Shown here in pieces: positions 11,140 through 21,659 of a stretch of 64,000 nucleotides of DNA. A program made the position numbers and the translations under genes. A model generated the notes under the pieces. That model saw nothing but the letters and a program-made list of their open reading frames with translations. It was not told where the DNA came from and searched no databases. Positions within the stretch are counted from its first letter, which is position 1, and every line of letters begins with the position of its first letter. Source of the DNA: Nephrocerus scutellatus (Eukaryota; Arthropoda; Insecta; Diptera; Pipunculidae); contig OX352761.1 in the NCBI GenBank assembly GCA_947095585.1, forward strand, positions 91,508,833 to 91,572,832, read 5' to 3'.

Positions 11140-12347
11140 TAGAACGTTGCGTACCAAGCAATGCAAAAATCTCATAGAACGCGGGCACGCGAAAATGAAT
11201 ATAAAGAGCTCAGAAGATATAAAAAAACAGTTCACCGGCGAAAGAAAGCAGCCTGGGAGAAGAATCTCGTCCGTGAACTGGAACAGTACATAGAGCAAGG
11301 ACCGCACCAGGTGCGGTATGACGCAATTTACACCGCGTTGCACATATTGCAAGGACACAGAGGGTAATCTGATCGCCGATCTTAAAGGCATCTTAGAGCG
11401 ATGGGAAGAGTACTTCATGAGTTGCTAAATGGCCAGGTAACTGAGGATTTGGAGGCTCCACCAATGACCGAAGATCATACTATGTTGTCGCCACCAAGCA
11501 TAGACGGAGTTAGCAGAGCGATAAATCGGCTCAAAAATAATAAGGCCCCGTGATCTGATGGGATCCCAGCGGAACTGATAAAAATAGGAGGCCCCACATT
11601 ACACCAAGCAATTCATGAGATAATAGTGCAAGTATGGGAAGAAGATGCTATGTCAGGAGACTGGCGATGAGGCATCCTGTGCCCCATACATAAGAAGGGA
11701 GATATCGCAAAATGCAGCAATTATCGTGGTATAACGTTGTTGAGTACCGCGTATAAGATTTTCTCCTCTACACCATCTTTTTATAGACTTTAAAGCCGCC
11801 TATGATAGCATAGCCAGAGTAGAACTTTATAAAGCCATGAGAGAATTCGGCATCCTAAATAAACTGACACGACTTTGTAGGTTGTCCATGACCAATGTTA
11901 CAAGCCAAGTAAAAATATCTGGATCACTATCAAGCCCATTCAACATCTATAACGGGCTCCGACAATGGGAGGGACTCTTCAACCTGGCGCTGGAGAAAGT
12001 GATTAGAGACACTGACATAACGGCGAGAGGAACAATCCTCTATTCTCTATTCAGATACTGGCTTACGCAGACGATATTGGCATCATCGGTAGAAACCCAA
12101 GAGCTGTACAGGAAGCTTTCATCCATCCAGACATCTAGCTCGCATGAGTGAAGAGGATCCTGCTCGGAAAGTCCTTTGCGGTAGGTTTTATGGAACACGA
12201 CAGCGAGGCCGGTCAAGCCTACGCTGGAAGGATGGCGTATACCAGGACGCCCAGAGTTTAGGTATGCACAACTGGATGAAATCAGCTCAAAATCGGGACC
12301 GGTGGATAGACTTTTCGCGGGAGGTCAGGACCGGACCCTGGTTATAG
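11140..12347 (+). pseudogene. RTE reverse transcriptase region, frameshifted
   Basis: Conserved pieces match the other RTE copies in this window. They include a basic linker with REYKELRRYKK-like sequence, the RT entry motif around 11540-11590 with a stop in place of the glycine codon of KAPGSDG, the FKAAYDS box near 11790, and NGLRQ near 11955. Between 11765 and 11775 the family's segment from the reverse transcriptase palm to [10 protein letters not shown] is deleted. The YADD box cannot be read in one frame. The C-terminal segment RKVLCGRFYGTRQRGRSS and WIDFSREVRTGPWL at 12144-12347 is the usual RTE end. Not functional. Confidence 0.8.
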
Positions 12348-12377
12348 AGCCAAATATGATGATGATTGTATGAAGTT

Positions 12378-12739
12378 AACAATTTTGTTCGTTGCAACTT
12401 TTAAAAAAGCAATTGTTTGTATGAAATTCTTAATGCACGTTCGCGTAACTTGTTCACTTAAATCTTGCTTCTGAGTTTCGAAATAACTCAAATAAATAAG
12501 ATAAATTATCAGTTTTTGGTTTAATATGCAATTTTTACCTGTACACCAGATCCGCTCTACCGGACACTAATAAGTTCTCGTGGTATATTATTACATTTTT
12601 TATCATATATTTTAATTCATTTGGTCGTATTCTGAAATCTTGAATTATTTACACTTACATCAATGGTGCTTCAAGATTTACTGATTGTCTATTTTTTGAG
12701 CTTCACCATATAACCATGTAAATATAAACCTCCGCTATA
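12378..12739. other. AT-rich DNA, nothing recognised
   Basis: Plain AT-rich sequence between the RTE insertion and the unclassified dispersed repeat. I see no feature. Confidence 0.5.
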
Positions 12740-13060
12740 TTTTTGCCTAATTTCGACATAAACTTTTTAGGTCACTATGATGTTATCTTTCTATTTGCAT
12801 AGCATTGAGATTGTCAGACAAAGTTTTAAAACAATTAGTCATCAAAAACAAAACAAGCTCGTGAGTTTGCTACAATCTTCAAAGTGAAAATGGTAGAATT
12901 AATAGCTGTGTCTCTTTGATAGAAATTGATAAGGATTTGGAATTATAAGAGTTTCGTAGATGTTTTTTTTTCAAAATTTCTCTTAATCCTACACTGATAA
13001 AGTTCTTTTTGCAATATCATTGCATTACTTTACTTTTGTTATATTCTGTTAATGCATAAT
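12740..13060. repeat. Unclassified dispersed repeat, copy B
   Basis: Collinear with copy A at 7490-7805 and similarly diverged. The last shared block, TTACTTTTGTTATATTCTGT, is the best preserved. It has no coding frame or terminal structure that I can identify. Confidence 0.55.
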
Positions 13061-14636
13061 TAGGTTGCTTCGATCGTCTCTTCCAAATATTGTATTAACT
13101 TGTATGATCCGTATGTATTTAATTATATGTAGATGGTTATTTAAAAAATATTAAATTTTAACGTCGTAGTCATAGTGAGCAAATTGAAAGTTTAGCGATA
13201 AATTTAACATAAGTGTTGGTTTTGTGGTGTGTGTTGGCAAAATAACTTAAATATTCTTCTTTATCAAAGCAATACCAATGCTGAACAAATGTGAATGGAA
13301 TATAACAATCAGATTTTAGATGTTAATGGCAAACATTATTTGAAATGACTCCTGAGTCCCGAAACATCATAAGCTTAATTGATGTTATAACTATCGTATG
13401 ATAGTTGATTACTTTGAATTGTTTGTCTGAATCCATGCAATTAATTCCATCTTCAGACAATTCTCCAGTAAAAGATTGCCCACCAAATCTGTACTGCCGG
13501 TCAGTTCTCAAGGTTTAAGAAACATATCTATTTCATAAGCGGAAGATAAATCACCGTGTTCATAACTTTAGAAAGGCTTGACTTATTTTCCAATGAAGTC
13601 TGTTTAATAGATGAATTCATAGCACCACTTAAACCCAACTGCCAAACGACAAACCTACTTTATTTCAGCCAAGTTCAATGAAAACTTATTTTTAGGAAAC
13701 TTGAAGTAAACTCGGTGGTGTGTTCTTCTTCAAGAGTGAATGCATTCCCAATCCCAGGAATTTTTTCTTTAAACATTATACCGAACTGAACGAATTCAGG
13801 GTACCTTGTTCCGATCGATTTAAATATTTTTGAGATGGTCATTAAATTTACCCATATCACGACCATAAAAAAAATTTTTAGTTCGAAAACTGGCTGCCAG
13901 AATTTGCTTTTTGAAATACAGGATGTATTAAAAGTATTCCTTTAGATGAATGTTCTCTTCTTAAAAGCTTTCATTTATTTAAAAATTAATTCCAGTCATT
14001 GAACTTTGTTAGCTTTATTTGCTTTTGATTTAATGAGAATAGGAAAATTACGAAGAACATGATATTTCTAGCAACAGAAGTAATGCTCAAGAGCCTGACG
14101 CACTGTATACAATAAATTCGAACAATATCTGAACTGATTATACATAGCATATATATAGCATACTAAGGATGACGAATGCCGTCAAATTAAAATATAAATC
14201 TGCTATCAACGTGTGTATTTTATTACTGTATTTAACAGTATTTAAAATTAATTAATTAATATATAAGATTCTATTATACAATGATCGAAAAGCTATGCAT
14301 TTTATCTACAGCTAAAAAGCTTTCTATCCTACTTTTAGAAGATCGTGTTTTTTATTTTATTATTTACAGAAATTGCAGTTTTAATTCAATAAAAAACAAA
14401 TATAAAAATCAATTAAATAAAACCTTTTAAAATCCAACTAAAATAATTGATTTTTATAGATAAACGATTATCATATATCATCTTTTGTGATAAGAATAGA
14501 ACACTAAGCTATTTTCTAAATTCAGCTTTCAAAAAAAAAGCATTTTAACGAAAGAGGCATCCTTTAAAAAGGCTTTGTTTAAAATACCCGAAGCACTAAC
14601 TATTTTTAATATACTGACGGAACATTTTGTTTTTTT
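13061..14636. other. AT-rich DNA, nothing recognised
   Basis: Includes two minus-strand frames of about 62 codons (13323-13511 and 13675-13866) with no known domain. No transposon signature or RNA gene seen. Confidence 0.5.
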
Positions 14637-15888
14637 TTGTTTTTTTTAGTTATGTGTGATTTCAGAGTGGATCTCAGCAACATACGTGGGCTGAGAACGA
14701 ATTCTTTCTCTGTGTTTAACTATGTAAATGTCCACAGGCCAGCAATTCTGGCACTGAGTGAAACTCAGGTGTTTGATAATTCTGATGCATCGGAATTTAA
14801 TCTGCCTGGGTATAGCTTGGTGCCATTATTTTTCTCTCGACGCGGACTCGTAATTTATGTACGAAGTGATTTTGCGTTTCAGCTTTTGCCTCAATTTAGC
14901 CAAAGTTCCAATCCGGAATTCAATGTTATTTGGCTCAAAGTAAAGGTACAAGATCGCAACATCTACTACTGTTTCCTTTACAGAAGCCCCCACTTAGACA
15001 GTGTTTCAACCCAGAGCGAATTTGATGCACTGTCTGATTCAATCTTAAGAATTGACACAAAACATGAAATCGTTATTGCGGGAGATTTCAATTTACACAA
15101 TTCTGGCCAGACAACACCCGAAGGAAGGTGTGTTGAGCTACTCGCTGAGTTTAATCATCTTACTCAGCTTGCAAATGAGCCTACAAGAATACCTGAATTG
15201 CAAATCATTTCGCAAACACCCTTGACTTTTTCCTTTCCTCTCGTCCTGATAAATACTCCGTCAATGTATTATCTGCTCTAGGCTCGTCAGACCATTGTGT
15301 AGTATCAGTTAATTTCTCGTTAATAAACCACGTAATTAGAGAAAAAACTCCTAAGAAAACAGTATGGCATTACGAGAAAGCCAATTGGGACGGCCTTAAC
15401 AACTTCTTTGGGAGAATAAACTGGTCGCTATTTTTTCGCGAAGCAGCGTGGATGCTACCGCTGATGCAATCACAACCATCATTCTTTTTGGTATGAGATA
15501 GTTTATCCCTTTCAGGAATAAGTCTATCAAACTTAAGGAAGATGGATGGTACGACTCGAGCTGTAAAGAGGCTTCTAGGATTAGAGAGGTATGCTTTCGG
15601 TTTTACAAAGCAAACCCTACAGAGGAAAACCGAACAAATTTAAAACGAGCCAGAAATGATTGCAATTCCAATCTTCGGCGAGTCAAATTCACCAACGACA
15701 AAAAATTAAGGCAAAAAATACTACAATGTCCCAAAGGTAGTACAAATTTCTGGTCTTTCGTGAAAAGAATCAAAAATACAGCCTCTCCGTCGATTCCAAC
15801 GCTCATTTATAACGACATTTCAGTTGTCAGCTTAAATGCTGGCGCTCCCCAGGGCTCTGTTTTGTCCCCGACTCTCTTCCTCATTTTT
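14637..15888 (+). pseudogene. Jockey/CR1-type non-LTR element: endonuclease and RT start
   Basis: The first frame (214 residues, 14637-15281) is a clear AP-type endonuclease: LSNIRGLRTNSFSVFNYV, ILALSETQ (catalytic E), RRGLVIYVRSD, FLYRSPH and IVIAGDFNLHN. A frameshift near 15220 precedes the GSSDHCVVSVNF box (about 15282-15316). The pre-RT linker follows, with FYKANPTEENRTNLKRARND and FWSFVKRIKNTASPSIPTLIYND (about 15590-15815). The frame then jumps to LNAGAPQGSVLSPTLFL (RT motif B) at about 15833-15890, so RT motifs 0-A are deleted. At 15889 the copy is cut by a minisatellite element. Related fragments lie at 46925-48245 and 50338-51477. Confidence 0.88.
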
Positions 15889-16822
15889 AAATTCTCTATA
15901 TTAACATCACTTGCCCGTGGCTGGCTGGCTGGCTGGCTGGCACACCAAATTTTGTGATCAATTTTTAACCCACTTCCTAAAGACCGATTTTATTGAAATT
16001 TTGCACACATGTGTATCTGCCATGACAACACTTTTTATTAAAATTAGGGGCCTCTCGGGCTGCGGTGTCGGGGGGCTCCTATACAAATATTTTACAAAAA
16101 GTACCAGATTTTCATCAAATTTTATACACATGTGTATCTCCAATGGAAAACACTTTTTGTAAAAAATTTGAAGTGATCGGGGCCTGGGGTCGGGGGGCAC
16201 CGACACAAATCTTAAAAAAAAAGTAACCGATTTTCTTCAAATTTTATACGCATAAGTATCCACGTTGCGCAACACTTTTTATAAAAATTTGGAAGTGAAC
16301 AAGTTTTATAAAAAAATTCCCGAATTTTTTCAAATTTTATACGCATGTGTATCTCCGTTCGACAACACTTTTTGTAAAAATTTGGAAGTGATTGGGCCCC
16401 GGGGTCGGGGGGCACCCATACAAATTTTATAAAAAGAAGTACCCGATTTTCTATAAATTTTTTATTCGAGTGTATCTCCGACGGACAACACTTTTTGTAA
16501 ACATTTTGCTGTGATCGGGCCTCGGTGACGGAAGACCACATTTTTAAAAATTTACCTGATTTTCTTCAAATTTTATACACACAAGTTTAATCCTATGGAC
16601 AACGCTTTTTGTAAAAATTTTGAAGTGGCCCCAAGGCCGAGGGGCTTCCATATAAATTTTTAAAAATTATCCCGATTTTCTTTAAATTGTATAGACATGT
16701 GTATCTCCGATGGAAACACTTTTTGTAAAAATTTTGGAGTGATCAGGAGGGGCTCCCTTTGCACTTTGTGTATCATTTAGAGAATTTACACGAAAAATTT
16801 AAATTTTTATTACCAAGAAGTT
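15889..16822 (+). mobile_element. Minisatellite-bearing Helitron-like element with seven ~115-bp monomers
   Basis: Starts AAATTCTCTATATTAAC, then a (TGGC)n run, a unique head (GATCAATTTTTAACCCACTTCC), tandem monomers, and a tail ending GAGAATTTACACGAAAAATT. Each monomer contains ATTTTATACACATGTGTATC-like sequence, CAACACTTTTTGTAAAAATT, a GC island of GGGCC/GGTCGGGG, and CCATACAAATTTT. The CACTTTTT box recurs at about 16029, 16151, 16273, 16366, 16489, 16603 and 16717. There is no long coding frame. It interrupts a Jockey/CR1-type RT. Assignment to Helitrons is inferred, not proven. Confidence 0.65.
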
Positions 16823-16936
16823 AGCTGATACTACACAATGAGGTGATAATACATTGACGGAGTATTTATCAGTCAAGGGAGTTGGCGAAATTATTTGCAA
16901 TGTAAGGTATTCCTGTATGCTTATTAACTATTAATG

Positions 16937-17490
16937 CAGGGAGAGTAAGTCCTGCGACTGTGTAGCCGAGACTACTAGATAAATGGACACGCCTTAAAAA
17001 ATCTGACATTTGCACTGTTGACTCCATCTTAAGCAGTAGTCGTAAATATATGTTTCGATAATGAATGTAAGCTATGGACTGAACTTAAAAATGTTTAGTA
17101 GCAAGAAATGCAACAATCTCATTGAACGCGGGCTTGCGAAGAAGAATATAAAAAGCTCAGAAGATATGAAAACTGGTCACCGGAAAAAGAAAGTAGCCTG
17201 GGAGAAGAATCTCGTCCATGAACTAGAAGAATACAGAAAGCGAGGATCACACCAAGCGCGAAAGTTCTACTCAAAAGTTCTTAATATGACGGAACATACA
17301 CGACGTTGCTCACACTGCAAAGACAAAGTGGGTAATCTGATCGCCGACCTCAAAGACATCTTGGAGCTTTTATGAGTTGCTAAAAAGCCAGCTAACTGAG
17401 AGATTGAGGCTCCAAGAGCAAACGACTGTTACCATCAAGCATAGATGGAGACGGAGTCAGATGCTATCCCAGCAATTTATAAACAAATAT
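16937..17490 (+). pseudogene. RTE fragment, heavily decayed
   Basis: Matches the linker region of the RTE copies at 1161 and 11000. Readable words are GGGAGAGTAAGTCCTG, GACACGCCTTAA, the basic stretch KKKVAWEKNLVHELEEY and ADLKDILE. Both ends are lost and several deletions are present relative to the other copies. Confidence 0.8.
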
Positions 17491-17639
17491 CAAAGATAAT
17501 AATACACGCAAATACATCATCCGATATGAATGCACATTATAAATTTTTTTTCACACGCCCATAGACGAAAGTGACTGTTTCGTACTCTATAAACTAGCCT
17601 CGAAAGTAGCCCATAACAACACTAGTTATATTATGATAT

Positions 17640-17825
17640 AAACGTCTTTTGTTATTTACTACAATCTCAGCAATCTCTGCTTCTCTCTCGATTTAGCAGA
17701 AAAACCGGTTTGGACGCGTGGAAAATTCATTTCTTTGTTATTTACTGCAGTCACAGCGAACACACATTCTCACATTTCTGCTTCTCTCTCTCTCGATATA
17801 GCAGAAAAACCGGTTTGGACGCGTG
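17640..17825. repeat. Imperfect direct repeat with AAACCGGTTT and CTCTCTC
   Basis: Two units share GTTATTTACT, a CTGCTTCTCTCTCGAT segment, and AGCAGAAAAACCGGTTTGG followed by ACGCGTG. The AAACCGGTTT palindromes are at 17702-17711 and 17807-17816. The second unit is longer by about 20 bp. CTCT runs precede each palindrome. This may be a decayed regulatory module or part of an unrecognised transposon end. Confidence 0.6.
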
Positions 17826-18030
17826 AAAAATAGCGTACATGACTTGCAGAAAAGTGCTCATCGTGCTCGTTAGATTGCTTCGACCTCGCACGATAAACTC
17901 CACTTTCCTTGCTCGTTCTGTAATATACTATATCAATATCACATATCACACAGCGAAACAATTCATTCTTAGCCCACGTATGTTGCTGAGATCTACCCTT
18001 TGTTTCATTGTTTTTTTTGCTTATATTATA

Positions 18031-18319
18031 CTAGCTGACCCGACAGACGTTGTTCTGTCCCACTTCCAATCAATTTGTTTGTGATCGTTTTGTGAACTTG
18101 TGAAAAGCTATATATCGAAATGTCTATCGCGAATTTATAAAATAAAAGTTAGCCAAATTGGCCAGTCGTTCTCAAAGTTTTTTTAAAATATTTTTTTTCA
18201 CTTTAAAACCTATTCTCATACCTACCAAATATACATAAAAAATTTCATAACAATCGGTCGTGCCGTTTCGGAGCAGTTGGAGGACAAACACCGTGACACG
18301 AGATTTTTATATATATAGA
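18031..18319 (-). mobile_element. Short non-autonomous Helitron/Helentron-like (DINE-type) element
   Basis: On the minus strand the element begins TCTATATATATAAAAATCTC and GTGTCACGGTG, contains CTCCGAAACGGCACGACCGA, and ends GGACAGAACAACGTCTGTC followed by GGGTCAGCTAG. The 5' TC, the CTAG 3' terminus, the GACAG/CTGTC-type subterminal hairpin and an AT-rich target without target duplication fit the DINE/HINE group of insect Helentrons. It is only 289 bp and encodes nothing, so it would have depended on a Rep/helicase supplied elsewhere. Confidence 0.8.
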
Positions 18320-19130
18320 TAATTATATTACTTTTCATGCACTAAATAGTAGGAGCTTAACTAAACGTTGTATCCTTACAAGACCCTGGACGCCATCTGT
18401 GACAAACGTTCTCGTGAAGACGACTTAAAATATTAGAAACTAGAGTAGTGTACGCTATGAAGTTATATGCGCTTAGATGTTCTGTGACCACCATGATACC
18501 ATAACTGTATGTGTGTACTGTCAAATTCGTTAATAAGTAAGCCATAAACCGATATTAATTTGATTAGGGCTGCGAATGCTTGCCCTAGATCAAGAGTTTA
18601 GATCCCAAATACGCCTCAGAATGGTCAGCAGTTCTACCCTGCATTTTGTGCACGGCTGAAGCCCAGCGCCACACCAATGGCAACATTCTCCGTTCAGCTG
18701 TACCGAAGCTGTATTTAGTCAGAAACTGTACAGATCTTGGCTAAATGGCATGACTACCATCAATACCAAAATCTATTCTAACTGATGGAATGCCAGTGTC
18801 GTACATCTGCGCTCCTTAAAAGCAAAGCCATATTATTATTTAATTAATATGTCCGATGGCACCGTTCAGATGATCCTATACTACGTCTATATTAGATCGC
18901 AGCATAACCTTTGCTCCAACGAGTATTTCTTATACTTTTGGCAGCCCTCCTGTTTTATTTATATCTGTTTGTACAACTTCGTTTATGTCTACGTTGTCAG
19001 TTCTCCGAGTCGCGTCGATCAAAGTATCTTGCGCTGTTTTTTTTTGCATAGGACCACGATCTGGGAAATGTTTTACGACAGCTAGGGTATTCCCATGTAC
19101 TTGTTGATTTGTTGGGTAATGGGCAGGGTC
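18320..19130. other. Unrecognised sequence, possible decayed retroposon tail near 18835
   Basis: Between 18570 and 18840 the base composition is more mixed than its surroundings and ends in a TATTATTATTT run, which could be the tail of an old SINE-like copy, though no box A/B is visible. Frames at 18849-19085 and on the other strand match nothing known. Confidence 0.35.
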
Positions 19131-19259
19131 TTGTCGATTAAAAATTCGCCAGTTGCTCCTTTGCTAACTTCGCTCAGAAAAAAAACAAGTAAAAGTACCC
19201 ACGCAGTGCAACCACCTAACGCATATGAAAATAAAACAGCCAAAACAACATCACGCCAC

Positions 19260-19410
19260 CGGATTGACCAATCACAGCGCAGCACGCTATTTAGAATTTT
19301 TTCTACGCAAAAAGGTATAAAAAAGGCGAGCATGCAGTCAGTCGGTATCTTAGTCCCATTTTTGTGCTGTTCGGATCACGCGGTGGTAAGTCATTAATAA
19401 AACTATTTCA
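19260..19410 (+). promoter_or_regulatory. Promoter- or LTR-like module (CCAAT, TATA, initiator, AATAAA)
   Basis: In order on the plus strand: GACCAATCAC (about 19265-19274), GTATAAAAAAGGC (TATA at 19316-19324), TCAGTCGG (19338-19345, suitable as an initiator), a splice-donor-like GGTAAGTC around 19386, and AATAAA at 19396-19401. The spacing resembles the U3-R region of an LTR, or a small RNA polymerase II promoter with a short first exon. The 95-bp tandem array starts directly downstream. No second LTR copy, primer-binding site or internal genes are seen. Confidence 0.45.
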
Positions 19411-19674
19411 CTGGCATTCGCTGGCGACGTCACTCGTACGACGTAACATCGCTGTGAGGTTCCCTACAGGTTGTAACGTTGGTACATCCAGCTTATCGCT
19501 GTCGCCGTCGATCTCTGCATCCGTCATTCGTACGACGTAACTTCGCTGTGTGGGTTCCCTACAGGTTGTTACGCTGGTACCTCCAGCATATCGCTGCCGA
19601 CGTCTCTCTCTGCTTCCGTCATTCGTACGACGTAACTTCGCTGTGTGGGTTCCCTACAGGTTGTTACGTTGGTA

Positions 19675-20572
19675 AAGGGTTTTTCAATAAGAGCACTTCA
19701 ACTTTTTTTTTGAATAAAACACAAACTGTTCGACTTTTGAACTAACTTTTTTTTATTAACGAATTTGAACATATACATATGATACATTTAAGTATGAAAC
19801 TCGATTTCTTTTGCATGACCACCGCGTGCACGTTTTACGAAGTCCAATCTTTGAACCCAATTTTCGACCACTCTTTCGCATAAATCGGCCGAAATTCCAG
19901 CAATTTCACGTTCAATATTGGCTCTGAGCTCTTGCAACGTCGCCGGCTTATTGGCATAGACCAATAACTTCACATAACCCCAAAGAAAATAATCTAGAGG
20001 TGTCAAATCACACGAGCGCGGCGGCCACTGGACGGGCCCATTTCGCGAAATAACACGCTCATCGAACTTAGTCTTCAATAACGCGATTGTATCGTGTGCT
20101 GTGTGGCATGTGGCCCCGTCCTGCTGAAACCACATGTCGTCCAAGTCCATTCCATTCAATTGCGGCCAAAAAAAAATCGTTTATCATATCGCGGTACCGA
20201 TTTCCATTAACAGTAACGTGGCGATCGTTATCGTCGATGAAAAAATATGGCCCAATGACGCAGCCGGCATGTAATCCGCACCAAACAGTGACTTTTTCGG
20301 GATGCAACGGTGCCTCATGAATCACGTGTGGGTTGCTTTCTGCCCAGTAATGCATATTTTGCTTGTTGACAAATCCTTCTAGCCAAAAGTGAGCCTCATC
20401 GCTGAAGATGATTTTTCGGTGAAATCTTTGAAATCTCTGTTCACATGTGTAGCGTTCCACGATGAAATGTATACTAATGAAGTTTCCAAATGACAAACGA
20501 ATAATAAAAAATATGGCGTCGTTCGCCGTCCCTATCGGAGAAAAGTTGAAGCGCACCTGTTGAAACACCCGA
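19675..20572 (-). mobile_element. Rosa-type (DD41D) mariner, internally deleted, inserted in the 95-bp array
   Basis: Inverted ends GGGT(T/G)TTTCAA with CTTCAACTTTT bound the element (19677 onward and ending 20570), with TA on both sides (19673-19674, 20573-20574). At 898 bp it is 375 bp shorter than the related element at 42594-43866; the transposase N-terminal half is missing. The surrounding monomers contain the uninterrupted GTTGGTACATCC site, so the TA was the exact target. Confidence 0.92.
19788..20440 (-). pseudogene. Rosa-type mariner transposase, C-terminal catalytic part, frameshifted
   Basis: The catalytic domain reads, in translation order, KIIFSDEAHFWLEGFVNKQN (first catalytic D), VTVWCGLHAGCVIGPYFF, VTVNGNRYRDMINDFF, then in a second frame MWFQQDGATCHTA (second D) and RSCDLTPLDYFLWG. 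There are 36 residues between the QQD and SCD aspartates and 41 to the LTPLD aspartate, matching the DD41D signature of rosa elements. The two frames join across an A-run near 20164-20172, a one-base frameshift. The N-terminal helix-turn-helix region is deleted. Not functional. Confidence 0.9.
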
Positions 20573-20975
20573 TACATCCAGCATATTGCTGTCGCCGTCG
20601 ATATCTGCATCCGTCATTCGTACGACGTAACTTCGCTGTGTGGGTTCCCTACAGGTTGTTACGTTGGTACATCCAGCATATCGCTGCCGACGTCTTTCTT
20701 TGCTTCCGTCATTCGTACGACGTAACTTCGCTTTGGGGGTTCCCTACAGGTTGTTACGTTGGTACATCCAGCATATCGATGCCGAAGTTTTTCTCTGCTT
20801 CCGTCTTTCGTACGACGTAACTTCGCTGTGTGGGTTCCCTACAGGTTGTTACGCTGGTACCTCCAGCACATCGCTGCCGACGTCTCTTTGCTTCCGTCAT
20901 TCGTATGACGTAACTTCGCTGTGTGGGTTCCCTACAGGTTGTTACGTTGGTACATCCCAGCATATCGCTGCTGAC

Positions 20976-21605
20976 GACTCGTCATCACTCACGTCGCTCA
21001 GGCTGCACGCTCATCTCAGACTAACGCTCACGCATCGCTCAGGAGTCACGATCGTCAGGCTCACGCCCACGCATCGCTCAGGGGTCACGCTCATCTCAGA
21101 CTAACGCTCACGCATCGCTCAGGAGTCACGATCGTTAGGCTCACGCCCACGCATCGCTCAGGAGTCTCGACTGTCTCACGCTCACGCATCGCTCAGGAGT
21201 CTCGACTGTCTCACACTCACACATCGCTCAGGAGTCTCGACTGTCTCACGTTCACGCATCGCTCAGGAGTCACGATCGCTCAGGAGTCTCGACTGACTCA
21301 CGCTCACACATCGCTCAGGAGTCTCGACTGACTCACGCTCACACATCGCTGAGGAGTCTCGACTGTCTCACGCTCACGCATCACTCAGGAGTCTCGACTG
21401 TCTCACGCTCACGCATCACTCAGGAGTCTCGATTGTCTCACGCTCACGCATCGCTCAGGATTTACACTCGTCAAAGGCTAACGCATCGCTCAGGATTCAC
21501 TCCCGTCAAAGGCTAACGCATCGCTCAGTAGTTACGCTCGTCTCAGTCTAATGCCCACAAATCGCTCAGGATTTACGATCGTCCCAGACTCACGTTAAAT
21601 TATAG
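20976..21605. repeat. 35-bp tandem array (CACGCATCGCTCAGGAGTC type)
   Basis: Many copies of a unit close to 35 bp: CACGCATCGCTCAGGAGTC followed by TCGACTGTCTCACGCT. The 5' part has longer variants with CGATCGTCAGG, and the 3' part degenerates (TTTACACTCGTC). It follows the 95-bp array with no gap, and the transition occurs inside a 95-bp unit (CATATCGCTG/CTGACGACTCG), suggesting that the short satellite arose from or next to the end of the longer one. Confidence 0.88.
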
Positions 21606-21659
21606 GTAATAAGAAAAAAGAAGGAAAATAAAGAAAATACTTTGAAGAGTCCCAAAAAA

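Larger units (their letters stand above)
9930..12366 (+). mobile_element. RTE-type retrotransposon with both ends, internally deleted
   Basis: This copy begins GGCGGTCAGCC, the same start as the fossil at 54172, and ends with the ATG-type microsatellite tail common to the family. It is flanked by near-identical 11-bp repeats TGTAAGAAGTT (9919-9929) and TGTATGAAGTT (12367-12377), a target duplication with one mismatch. Order: 5' UTR, AP-type endonuclease (about 10190-10963), linker, reverse transcriptase (about 11400-12100) and C-terminal segment (12144-12347, WRDR-type region ending in RTGPWL). At about 2.4 kb it is shorter than usual RTE elements because of internal deletions, and the RT frame is broken by stops and frameshifts. 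Confidence 0.88.
19410..20975. repeat. 95-bp tandem array, split by a mariner insertion
   Basis: Monomers of about 95 bp each contain ATCCAGCATATCGCTG, CCGACGTC, TTCGTACGACGTAACTTCGC, GGGTTCCCTACAGG and TTGTTACGTTGGTAC. About 2.5 units lie at 19410-19674 and about 4 at 20573-20975. Because 95 is not a multiple of three, the same repeat is translated in rotating frames, explaining the open frames with repeated FPTGCYVG and SYDVTSLCG. These are not genes. The first unit is the most diverged. Confidence 0.9.

Noticed and set aside
19479..21104. Repeated FPTGCYVG/SYDVTSLCG frames as a repeat protein
   Set aside because: They are shadows of the 95-bp satellite translated in different frames. There is no start context and the frames end arbitrarily.
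20976..21605. CRISPR array
   Set aside because: Units are contiguous with no unique spacers, and the genome is clearly animal.
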